Assembly: GCF_947494125.1 (NCBI RefSeq)
Contig: NZ_CANLTU010000002.1
Location: forward strand, 62,001 to 126,000
Source of the DNA: an uncultured Tenacibaculum sp.
GTDB taxonomy: Bacteria; Bacteroidota; Bacteroidia; Flavobacteriales; Flavobacteriaceae
Direction: 5' to 3'
Length of the DNA stretch: 64,000 bases
Both the position numbers and the translations under genes were made by a program. This document shows, piece after piece, positions 1 through 7,352 of this stretch (position 1 is the first letter of the stretch; every line of letters starts with the position of its first letter). The notes under the pieces are model-generated. The model made no database searches, had not been told where the DNA came from, and was given only the letters and a program-made list of their open reading frames with translations.

Positions 1-1
1 T

Positions 2-2869
2 AAAAGTAAAATTTTTAATAACGATAGAACAGGAGCACAAACAAGTGTGAGTTCAGTTCAATTAAAAACCTTACCAACTATATCACGTTCTGCTTCAGAT
101 TTTACTCGATTAGAGCCAACAGCAAGTGGTAATTCATTTGGAGGAAGAAACGACCAGTATAATAATTTTTCATTGGATGGATCTATTTTTAATAACCCAT
201 TCGGATTAGATGCAGCAACACCAGGCGGTCAAACTGATTCACAACCGGTTTCTTTAGATGCAATTGAACAGATTTCTGTTTCTACAGCGCCATATGATGT
301 TACTCTATCAGGTTTTACAGGAGCTTCAGTTAATGCAGTAACAAAGAGTGGTACCAATGAATTTAAAGGTACAGTTTATGGATTCTATAGAAATCAAGAT
401 TTAACCGGAGGAGAGATTAAAGGACAATCAGTAGTAAAACCTAAATTGGATCAAGCTCAATATGGAGTAAGTTTAGGAGGTCCTGTGATAAAAAATAAAT
501 TATTCTTTTTTGCAAATTTTGAAAAGGATGATCGTACAGATTTAGGTTCGGCAGGTTGGATACCAAATACAGGAAGTGGTGGAATCAATGAATCTAGAGT
601 TTTAGAATCGGATTTACAATTAGTACAAAATATACTCTCTAAAGTTGTCATAGGAAAAGATGCCAATGGAGCAGATGTTTTTTATAATACGGGAGCTTAC
701 AAAGGTTTTACATACAATTCTAAATCAACAAAAGGAATTTTTAAATTAGATTGGAATGTAAATAAAAAACATCGTTTAGCTTTTGTTTATAATTTTTTAA
801 GAGCACAAAAAGAAAAACCAGCACATCCAACAGCATTAGGTTTTAGAGGACCAAGTGCAACAACTTTACAGTTTGAGAATGCAGGATATGAAATTAATAA
901 TAATATTAATTCATTTTTAGTAGAGTTAAATTCTACATTTAATGAAGAGACTACAAATAAACTTCAAATTGGATATACACATTTTGACGATTTTAGGAAT
1001 GCATTATCATCGCCAGCACCATCAATTAGTATTTTAGATGATACAGGTAGTTCAAACTATATTATTGCAGGACATGAACCTTTTTCAGTTCACAATAAAT
1101 TAGATCAAAAAGTATTTCAATTAACAAATAATATGAACTTTTTTAAAGGAGATCATACTTTTACAGTTGGTTTCTCTTTTGAAAAATTTCAATTTGATAA
1201 TTCATTTAACTTAGGAGTGTATGGAGCGCAAGGAGTATTTTTTCCTACAGGAAGTATCTCAGAATTTAGAAACACAGTTGGAAACCCTACAGCAGAAGCA
1301 GCTTTGGTTGCTAATTTTCAAGCACAATTTAATGGAGCAATATCATCTCATAATGCTTTAAATAGTGCAGGTGTTGGAAATCAAGGAGGATGGGCATTAG
1401 CAGAAACTAACGTAGGTCAGTTAGCATTTTATGTACAGGATGAATGGGAAGTTAATGAAAAACTTAAATTAACGTATGGTATACGATTTGACAAACCATT
1501 ATTTTTTGATACGGCAAAGAAAGCGCAAGATGTAATTGATAATGCATGTTGTTTTGTTCCGAGTATAGATTACTTTAATCCAAATACGGGAGAGACCGTA
1601 AAATTAGATAATAGAAAAATGCCAACAAATCAATGGTTAGTTTCACCTAGACTAGGTTTTAATTGGGATGCAAAAGGAGACAAAACTTTACAATTAAGAG
1701 GAGGAACGGGTGTATTTACAGGGCGTTTGCCTTTTGTGTGGTTAGGAAACCAAATAGCGAATCCTAACGTGTTTTTCTACCAAATGGTGGATCCAGATTT
1801 TAAATTTCCACAAGTATGGAGAACAAACATTGGAGCAGATTATAAATTTGAAAGTGGTTATGTTGTGTCAGGAGACATAGCGTATACAAAAGATATTAAT
1901 GGAGCACATGTACAAAACTGGGGGTTACGTAATCCAACAGCTACATTACAAGGAAATGCTAGTGGAAATAGAGTAATCTATGCAAATTCAGACAAAGGAA
2001 ATAATGCCTATGTATTTACAAACTCTGATAAAGGAAGAACTTTTAATGCTTCATTTAAAATTGAAAAATCTTTTGAAAATGGGTTGTATGCAAATGTGGC
2101 CTATAGTTATTTAAATTCTAAAGATGTAAACTCAATAGAAGCAGAAATTACAGGAGATGCTTTTGCTTTTAATCCAGTAACGGGTAATGCAAATAACGAT
2201 GTATTAGCTTTTTCTAAATATGGAGATACGCATAGGGTAATAGGTATAGCGTCTAAGAAGTTTACGTATGGAGGAGACAAATATGCAACAACAATATCTA
2301 CATTCTTTGAGTATGCAAAAGGAGGAAGGTTTAATTATACTTATGGAGGAGATATAAATAACGACGGCTCAGCCTTAAATGATTTATTATATATTCCTAC
2401 AACATCAGAATTATCTCAGATGAATTTTGCTTCGGCAGCAGAAGCTACGGCTTTTGAGGCATATATAAATCAAGATGAGTATTTAAATTCTAGGAGAGGG
2501 CAGTTTGTAGAAAGATATGGAGCATTAGCGCCATGGAGAGGGAAATGGGATTTGAAAATACTACAAGATTTTAATTTTAATGTTTCAAAAGACAAACAAA
2601 ATACTATACAATTGAGTTTGGATGTATTAAATGTAGGTAATTTAATTAATTCAGATTGGGGGGTTGTACAGCAGGTAGGAAATGTACAACCAGTAGGAGT
2701 TAGGTTTCCAGATGTAAACCCAGCAAATACAAATCCAGCGAATTATGTGCCAGATTATACGCAACAGCCAACATATTCTTTTAATTCAAATTTAAAAGAA
2801 ACATTTGTGTATGATACGAGCTTAAATTCTCGTTGGCAAATGCAATTAGGATTACGATACATTTTTTAA
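2..2869 (+). CDS. Oar-like TonB-dependent outer-membrane receptor, 5' end missing
   Basis: The reading frame is open from the first base of the window, so the gene begins upstream; the GTG at 47 is internal. About 955 residues are visible. The N-terminal visible part is a plug domain of the Oar/carboxypeptidase-regulatory receptor class, with LPTISRSASDFTRLEP, a stretch rich in GRNDQYNNF, and FTGASVNAVTKSGTNEFKG. The rest is a long beta-barrel ending in LGLRYIF, with the terminal Phe typical of outer-membrane barrels. Full-length relatives carry a signal peptide and a carboxypeptidase-like fold before the plug; these should lie in the missing roughly 100 residues. The substrate cannot be read from sequence; peptide or protein-derived ligands are possible. 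No SusD partner follows it. Confidence 0.9.
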   Translation, partial: KSKIFNNDRTGAQTSVSSVQLKTLPTISRSASDFTRLEPTASGNSFGGRNDQYNNFSLDGSIFNNPFGLDAATPGGQTDSQPVSLDAIEQISVSTAPYDVTLSGFTGASVNAVTKSGTNEFKGTVYGFYRNQDLTGGEIKGQSVVKPKLDQAQYGVSLGGPVIKNKLFFFANFEKDDRTDLGSAGWIPNTGSGGINESRVLESDLQLVQNILSKVVIGKDANGADVFYNTGAYKGFTYNSKSTKGIFKLDWNVNKKHRLAFVYNFLRAQKEKPAHPTALGFRGPSATTLQFENAGYEINNNINSFLVELNSTFNEETTNKLQIGYTHFDDFRNALSSPAPSISILDDTGSSNYIIAGHEPFSVHNKLDQKVFQLTNNMNFFKGDHTFTVGFSFEKFQFDNSFNLGVYGAQGVFFPTGSISEFRNTVGNPTAEAALVANFQAQFNGAISSHNALNSAGVGNQGGWALAETNVGQLAFYVQDEWEVNEKLKLTYGIRFDKPLFFDTAKKAQDVIDNACCFVPSIDYFNPNTGETVKLDNRKMPTNQWLVSPRLGFNWDAKGDKTLQLRGGTGVFTGRLPFVWLGNQIANPNVFFYQMVDPDFKFPQVWRTNIGADYKFESGYVVSGDIAYTKDINGAHVQNWGLRNPTATLQGNASGNRVIYANSDKGNNAYVFTNSDKGRTFNASFKIEKSFENGLYANVAYSYLNSKDVNSIEAEITGDAFAFNPVTGNANNDVLAFSKYGDTHRVIGIASKKFTYGGDKYATTISTFFEYAKGGRFNYTYGGDINNDGSALNDLLYIPTTSELSQMNFASAAEATAFEAYINQDEYLNSRRGQFVERYGALAPWRGKWDLKILQDFNFNVSKDKQNTIQLSLDVLNVGNLINSDWGVVQQVGNVQPVGVRFPDVNPANTNPANYVPDYTQQPTYSFNSNLKETFVYDTSLNSRWQMQLGLRYIF

Positions 2870-2888
2870 AACTCTATATTTTATAGCG

Positions 2889-2927
2889 AAAAAGCCTCCA
2901 TAAATATGGAGGCTTTTTGTTTTTTTT
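2889..2927 (+). terminator. Rho-independent terminator of the TonB receptor gene
   Basis: AGCCTCCA at 2893-2900 pairs with TGGAGGCT at 2907-2914, flanked by A and T runs, starting 20 bases after the stop codon. Confidence 0.9.
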
Positions 2928-2942
2928 AACAGAAAACCAAAT

Positions 2943-2990
2943 AAAGGGGGGTTTTCCTATGAATTTTATTAAAATAAAGTAGCATATTTG
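2943..2990 (+). promoter_or_regulatory. Promoter-like block of RNA element copy A
   Basis: AAAGGGGGG at 2943-2951 runs into TTTTCCT (2952-2958), followed 24 bases later by CATATTTG (2983-2990), which resembles the -7 box TAnnTTTG. The same order and spacing occur before the two other copies. Promoter function is inferred. Confidence 0.5.
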
Positions 2991-2995
2991 TAACA

Positions 2996-3097
2996 GTTAA
3001 TAAAGATAGGGGACTTTATTACAACGTTTTAAAATATAGTCTTTGAGGGGTTGATTATATTTTAAAAAAACTCTGACTAATTTAGTCAGAGTTTTTA
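2996..3097 (+). ncRNA. Structured small RNA element, copy A of three
   Basis: Two hairpins with G-rich loops are followed by a terminator. Stem 1 is TAATAAAG (2998-3005) with CTTTATTA (3014-3021), loop ATAGGGGA. Stem 2 is TTTTAAAATATA (3027-3038) with TATATTTTAAAA (3056-3067), loop containing GAGGGGTTGAT. The terminator stem is CTCTGACT/AGTCAGAG (3071-3091). Stem sequences differ from copies B and C but pairing is kept, which supports a real RNA fold. It lies convergent with lysA, and its terminator is symmetrical enough to end lysA too. It may belong to a known Flavobacteria RNA family such as Flavo-1; this was not checked. Confidence 0.65.
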
Positions 3098-3099
3098 TT

Positions 3100-4305
3100 T
3101 TATAAAGAAATCTCAACTTGGTTCTTTAAAATATCATCGAAAGTTTCTCTTTGTCTAATAAGATAATCCTTTCCTTTATAAATCATAACTTCGGCAGGCC
3201 TATATCTTGAATTGTAATTTGAAGACATTGAATAACAGTAAGCACCAGCGTTATGAAAGCATAAAATATCTTCTTCAGAGATTTCATTAATTCTTCTATT
3301 AGAGCCAAAAGTATCCGATTCACATATATAACCAACAATGCTGTAAAAACGCTCTCTACCTTTTGGGTTAGAAATATTTTCAATATGATGATAAGAGTTA
3401 TAAAACATTGGGCGTATAAGATGGTTTAACCCACTATCTATTCCTGCAAAAACTGTAGAAGTAGTTTGTTTTATAACATTAACTTTAGCTAAAAAGTAAC
3501 CAGCTTCACTAACTAGGAATTTTCCAGGTTCAAACATTAAAGTAACATCTTTACCATATTCTTTACAAAAATTATTAAAACGTTGCGTTAGCTTTTTTCC
3601 TAATTCTTCAATATTGGTTGAAATGTCATCATTTTTATATGGAACTTTAAATCCACTACCAAAATCTATAAAATCTATGTTTTTAAATTCTTTAGCAGTA
3701 TTAAATAATATTTCAGAAGCTCTTAAAAAAGTATCAATATCTAAAATATCTGATCCGGTATGCATGTGAACACCGTTAATATGCATACCTGTGTTTTCAA
3801 CAACTCTTTTTATATGAGGCACTTGATGTATGGAAATACCAAACTTTGAATCGATATGACCTACAGATATTTTGCTATTCCCTCCAGCCATTATATGAGG
3901 GTTAATACGAATACATACGGGTATTTTTGGGTGCTTTTGACCAAACAGTTCTAAGATAGATAAATTATCAATATTAATTTGGATACCTAATTTAGCAACC
4001 TCTTCAATCTCTTGTAAAGAAACACCATTGGGAGTGTAAATAATATTTTCAGGAGCAAAACCGGCTAATAAACCTAATTTTACTTCTTGAATAGAAACAG
4101 TATCTAATCCACTTTTTAAAGAGTTAAAAACTTTTAAAATGTTAATATTAGATAATGCTTTAGCAGCATAGTTTATTTTTAAACTTTTAACTTTTGAAAA
4201 AGCAGTTGTAATTTTCTTATACTGACTTATAATTTTCTCAGTATCATAAACATAAAGTGGTGATTGGTATTTATCAGTTAACTTTAATAAGGCTTCTCTA
4301 TTCAT
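3100..4305 (-). CDS. lysA: Diaminopimelate decarboxylase
   Basis: This PLP enzyme converts meso-diaminopimelate to L-lysine, the last step of lysine synthesis. The 401-residue length fits the family. The PLP lysine is K49 in NYAAKALSN; the alanine-racemase-like barrel shows HMHTGSD and GSGFKVPY near residue 215 and EPGKFLVSEAG near 258. The C-terminal domain has the substrate-binding CESD near residue 330 and FHNAGAY near 350. The ATG at 4305 is preceded by a good promoter at 4327-4356. The gene stands alone, flanked on both sides by copies of the structured RNA element. Related carboxynorspermidine decarboxylases share the fold, but the motifs favour LysA. Confidence 0.95.
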   Translation of the reverse strand: MNREALLKLTDKYQSPLYVYDTEKIISQYKKITTAFSKVKSLKINYAAKALSNINILKVFNSLKSGLDTVSIQEVKLGLLAGFAPENIIYTPNGVSLQEIEEVAKLGIQINIDNLSILELFGQKHPKIPVCIRINPHIMAGGNSKISVGHIDSKFGISIHQVPHIKRVVENTGMHINGVHMHTGSDILDIDTFLRASEILFNTAKEFKNIDFIDFGSGFKVPYKNDDISTNIEELGKKLTQRFNNFCKEYGKDVTLMFEPGKFLVSEAGYFLAKVNVIKQTTSTVFAGIDSGLNHLIRPMFYNSYHHIENISNPKGRERFYSIVGYICESDTFGSNRRINEISEEDILCFHNAGAYCYSMSSNYNSRYRPAEVMIYKGKDYLIRQRETFDDILKNQVEISL

Positions 4306-4326
4306 TTTTAATATTATTTAATGACC

Positions 4327-4356
4327 CAAAATTAGATAATGAGTTTTTTCTAACAA
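4327..4356 (-). promoter_or_regulatory. lysA promoter
   Basis: On the minus strand the -7 box TAATTTTG covers 4327-4334 and a -33 TTG covers 4354-4356, with a 19-base spacer. The start codon lies about 22 bases downstream of the -7 box. Confidence 0.6.
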
Positions 4357-4417
4357 ATTATATAGAAGAAATAAACACATCTGATTTTTTTGTGAAAAAA
4401 GGTTGTTTAGATGTCCT

Positions 4418-4465
4418 AAAAAGGTGATTTTCCTAAAAGATTGAGTTGAAAAAGAAACATATTTG
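4418..4465 (+). promoter_or_regulatory. Promoter-like block of RNA element copy B
   Basis: AAAAAGGTGA (4418-4427) then TTTTCCT (4428-4434), 23 bases, then CATATTTG (4458-4465). The arrangement matches that before copies A and C. Confidence 0.5.
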
Positions 4466-4470
4466 CCTTG

Positions 4471-4570
4471 AAATAAACTTAGGGGGTTTATTTCGCTATT
4501 GAATGATATTATCTTTAAGGGGTGATTATATCATTAAATTAAAGCTCTAGTGTTTTCACTAGAGCTTTTG
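4471..4570 (+). ncRNA. Structured small RNA element, copy B of three
   Basis: Stem 1 is GAAATAAA (4470-4477) with TTTATTTC (4487-4494), loop CTTAGGGGG. Stem 2 is AATGATAT (4502-4509) with ATATCATT (4528-4535), loop containing AAGGGGTGAT. A terminator with stem GCTCTAGTG/CACTAGAGC ends at about 4569. The + strand is chosen because the promoter-like boxes and the conserved G-rich loops read in that direction. It lies between lysA and pepT, antisense to neither coding region. No open reading frame is convincing within it. Confidence 0.7.
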
Positions 4571-4602
4571 CTTTATATATATAAGGTGTATTTAGTAATA
4601 AG

Positions 4603-4650
4603 AAAAAGGTTTTTTCCTTTAAAGAATAAATTGAAAAAGAAGCATATTTG
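4603..4650 (+). promoter_or_regulatory. Promoter-like block of RNA element copy C
   Basis: AAAAAGG (4603-4609), TTTTCCT (4612-4618), 24 bases, then CATATTTG (4643-4650), as in copies A and B. Confidence 0.5.
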
Positions 4651-4655
4651 TAGTG

Positions 4656-4752
4656 AAATAAATTTAGGGGGTTTATTTCGCTATTGAATGATATTTCTCT
4701 GAGGGGTAGATGTATCATTAAAAAAAACTCTAGTTTTCACTAGAGTTTTTTA
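4656..4752 (+). ncRNA. Structured small RNA element, copy C of three
   Basis: Stem 1 is GAAATAAA (4655-4662) with TTTATTTC (4672-4679), loop TTTAGGGGG. Stem 2 is AATGATA (4687-4693) with TATCATT (4713-4719), loop containing GAGGGGTAGAT. The terminator stem is ACTCTAGT/ACTAGAGT (to 4750) and is symmetrical, so it can also end pepT, whose stop codon is 29 bases further on. Copies B and C are close in sequence and lie about 185 bases apart, as expected of a tandem duplication. Confidence 0.7.
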
Positions 4753-4778
4753 TTTTATAGAGTAGTACTATAATAATA

Positions 4779-6017
4779 TTATTTAAATTTTGTTGCTACT
4801 TTTTGAGCAATACCAACAATTACTTCACTAGCTTTAATAATACTTTCTACAGGAACGTATTCGTAACGTCCATGGAAATTATGTCCACCAGCAAAAATAT
4901 TAGGACATGGTAAACCTTTGTATGATAATTGAGAACCATCAGTTCCTCCACGAATAGGTTTAATTAAAGGAGTTATATTCATGTCTTTCATAACTTCTTC
5001 AGCAATATCAACAATATACATTACCGGAGTAACCTTTTCTTTCATATTGTAATATTGATCTTTCATCTCTACAGAAACTAATTTTTGACCACTCTTAGCA
5101 TTTAATACTTCAGCTAAATCTAACATTGCTTTTTTACGATTGTTAAATTGATCCATATCATGATCTCTTACAATGTACTGCAAAGTGGTTTTTTCAACCG
5201 AACCTTCCATGTGGTGCAAGTGAAAGAATCCTTCATAACCAGTTGTTTTTTCAGGAACTTCATCTTCAGGTAAAGCATTAATGAATTCATTTGCAATAAG
5301 CATAGAATTAATCATTTTACCTTTCGCATAACCTGGATGTACAATTTTACCTTCAATAGTTACTTTAGCACCAGCTGCATTAAAGTTCTCATATTCTAAT
5401 TCACCAATTTGGCTACCATCCATAGTATAGGCCCATTTTGCACCAAATTTTTCTACATCAAACATATGAGCTCCTTTACCTACTTCTTCGTCAGGGGGAA
5501 AACATACTCTAATTTTACCGTGCTTAATCTCTGGATGTTGAATTAAATACTCCATTGCTGATACTATTTCAGTAACACCAGCTTTATCATCAGCACCAAG
5601 TAAAGTGGTACCATCTGTAGTAATAATGGTTTGTCCTTTGTATTGTAATAAGTCTTCAAAATAATCAGGAGATAAAACAATGTTTTCCTCTTTATTTAAA
5701 AGAATATCTTTTCCGTCATAGTTTTCATGAATTTGCGGTTTTACGTTTGCACCTGTAAAGTCAGGGCTAGTATCAATATGCGCAACAAAACCTATGGTAG
5801 GAACTTCGTAGTCTAAATTACTAGGTAATGTAGCCATTAAATAACAATTTTCATCTAAATCAACATCATCCATTCCTATTTCTTTTAACTCTTTTTCAAG
5901 AACTCTAGCTAAGTCCCATTGTTTTTCAGTACTAGGAAATGCTGGATTATTAGGATCACTTTCTGTATCAATAGTTACATATTTTACAAATCTATCAATA
6001 ATATGTTGTTTGTTCAT
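4779..6017 (-). CDS. pepT: Peptidase T (tripeptide aminopeptidase)
   Basis: A cytoplasmic M20B zinc aminopeptidase that removes N-terminal residues from tripeptides. It shows the expected dinuclear zinc ligands: FVAHIDTSPD, LLGADDKAG, PDEEVGKGAHMFD, TMDGSQIGELE and GHNFHGRYE, in order, over 412 residues. The frame is open to a TTG at 6041, but that codon lies inside the -7 box at 6039-6046, so the ATG at 6017 (MNKQHIIDRF) is chosen; it also matches family N termini. The gene is monocistronic, with the terminator of RNA copy C downstream. Confidence 0.96.
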   Translation of the reverse strand: MNKQHIIDRFVKYVTIDTESDPNNPAFPSTEKQWDLARVLEKELKEIGMDDVDLDENCYLMATLPSNLDYEVPTIGFVAHIDTSPDFTGANVKPQIHENYDGKDILLNKEENIVLSPDYFEDLLQYKGQTIITTDGTTLLGADDKAGVTEIVSAMEYLIQHPEIKHGKIRVCFPPDEEVGKGAHMFDVEKFGAKWAYTMDGSQIGELEYENFNAAGAKVTIEGKIVHPGYAKGKMINSMLIANEFINALPEDEVPEKTTGYEGFFHLHHMEGSVEKTTLQYIVRDHDMDQFNNRKKAMLDLAEVLNAKSGQKLVSVEMKDQYYNMKEKVTPVMYIVDIAEEVMKDMNITPLIKPIRGGTDGSQLSYKGLPCPNIFAGGHNFHGRYEYVPVESIIKASEVIVGIAQKVATKFK

Positions 6018-6038
6018 TGTTATAAGTTTTATAAGCTT

Positions 6039-6070
6039 CAAAAATAGCTATTTCAAATGTATTTTATCAA
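6039..6070 (-). promoter_or_regulatory. pepT promoter
   Basis: Minus-strand -7 box TATTTTTG at 6039-6046 and -33 TTG at 6068-6070, with a 21-base spacer. It decides the pepT start in favour of 6017. Confidence 0.65.
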
Positions 6071-6154
6071 TTAATTTTAGGGCTTTGTAAATTCGTTTAT
6101 CAACTAAAGAATCTACATAAATTTAAGTTTTTAAGTATGAGGAATTACTTGAGT

Positions 6155-7225
6155 TTAGTTTATTTGTTTAAAATAAGCAATTAACAAATCTACTACGTAA
6201 CTGTAAGATTTAATTCCTTTAGTTTGATTGTTTGCTTTTAAATAAGAGTTATAACCTTTTTTGAAATAAGGTTCAATAGGGTTGTCAAATTTTTTCCAGT
6301 GTAAGTAACTGTTTTTATAATCTTTATAAATTCCTTTGTTAACTGTTTTTCTTATTTCAAGAGCTATTTTTTTATCGCGTTTATAAATTTGACTAATACA
6401 ATAATTGTAAGCCATTCTATACCCAGAGTATTTAAAATATAAATCATCGTTGGCAATAGAAGCTAAAAAACCAACAAAGTTAGCATCATTTTCAGCAGCC
6501 CAACCAATTTGATGTGCCATTTCATGACAAGTAGTAGAAGCATAGCCAGTTTTAGGAATCATATCATTTAATTGAGCTTCACCAGTAATAGGGTTAATAT
6601 AGCCTGAAGTTCCGTTATAAGATTGAAATAAACTAACCAATGAGTTTTTTATAGAAGGAGTTTTATAAATAAGTTGTGGATATATTTTAGATAAATTTTG
6701 ATAACCTTTAGGAGCTAAATTATAAATCTCTTTTTGAGAATAAGGGACTTCAATTAGTACAGAATCATTCTTAGTTATTTGTAAATGAATCATATTTAGT
6801 TTATTAACAATTTTTTTAGTAGTTAAAACTAACTCATCGGTAGTATAAGACGATTGTTGAAGATTAAGATTTTTTGCTAATGGTTCACGAAAATAATTCA
6901 ATGCCCAGAAAGCGTAAAAACAAAAATAAATAACTGATAAAATTGAAGTGAATTTTAATAATTGAGGGATACTATTTTTAAACCTAGTTTTAAATAAACG
7001 ATAAATAGCTTTAATGAATAGGAATAATAGAACAAAGCCTAAAATATCACCAAAAGAAAAAGGAAGCCAACCAAAAATAAATCGAAAGAACCTAGAAATA
7101 AAAGGATATATTCCATTGCTATAATAGTGTTCAATCCATTGAGGTTTTTGACTTAAATATTGAACAAATAACACCTGAAAAGGAAGTGCTAGGGCTAAAA
7201 TTAATTGTTTTTTTGAATACCTCAT
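6155..7225 (-). CDS. DUF3810 membrane protein with HExxH zinc-peptidase motif
   Basis: The protein has 356 residues. Hydrophobic segments near residues 10-28, 45-75 and 88-112 suggest three N-terminal membrane spans. A soluble domain follows, with CHEMAHQIGWAAENDANF near residue 235, which contains HExxH plus downstream acidic residues and resembles a gluzincin zinc site. This pattern is known from the Bacteroidota family DUF3810. Substrate and role are unknown; membrane-linked proteolysis is an inference. It is transcribed divergently from dnaB. Confidence 0.8.
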   Translation of the reverse strand: MRYSKKQLILALALPFQVLFVQYLSQKPQWIEHYYSNGIYPFISRFFRFIFGWLPFSFGDILGFVLLFLFIKAIYRLFKTRFKNSIPQLLKFTSILSVIYFCFYAFWALNYFREPLAKNLNLQQSSYTTDELVLTTKKIVNKLNMIHLQITKNDSVLIEVPYSQKEIYNLAPKGYQNLSKIYPQLIYKTPSIKNSLVSLFQSYNGTSGYINPITGEAQLNDMIPKTGYASTTCHEMAHQIGWAAENDANFVGFLASIANDDLYFKYSGYRMAYNYCISQIYKRDKKIALEIRKTVNKGIYKDYKNSYLHWKKFDNPIEPYFKKGYNSYLKANNQTKGIKSYSYVVDLLIAYFKQIN

Positions 7226-7230
7226 AACGT

Positions 7231-7259
7231 CAAAAATAAGAAAGTTGAAACGTTATCAA
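7231..7259 (-). promoter_or_regulatory. Promoter of the DUF3810 gene
   Basis: Minus-strand -7 box TATTTTTG at 7231-7238 and TTG at 7257-7259 (18-base spacer). Only five bases separate the -7 box from the ATG at 7225, so the mRNA may be leaderless. Confidence 0.6.
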
Positions 7260-7339
7260 CAAGTTAATAACAATTTTGTTTGCAATTTTGTGTAAAAAGA
7301 AAAATGAATATTGCTCCTATAAATATCATCATAAAAAAT

Positions 7340-7347
7340 TACATTTG
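7340..7347 (+). promoter_or_regulatory. -7 box of dnaB
   Basis: TACATTTG fits TAnnTTTG and ends five bases before the dnaB ATG, so transcription probably starts at or near the start codon. No well-spaced -33 TTG is visible. Confidence 0.5.
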
Positions 7348-7352
7348 TTGTC

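Noticed and set aside
47-49. GTG as the start of the first TonB receptor
   Set aside because: The frame is open to the window edge and encodes typical plug sequence upstream of the GTG.
3068-4750. RNA elements read from the minus strand, as mere terminators of lysA and pepT
   Set aside because: The terminators are symmetrical and probably do serve those genes, but the extra hairpins, conserved G-rich loops and promoter-like boxes all read on the plus strand.
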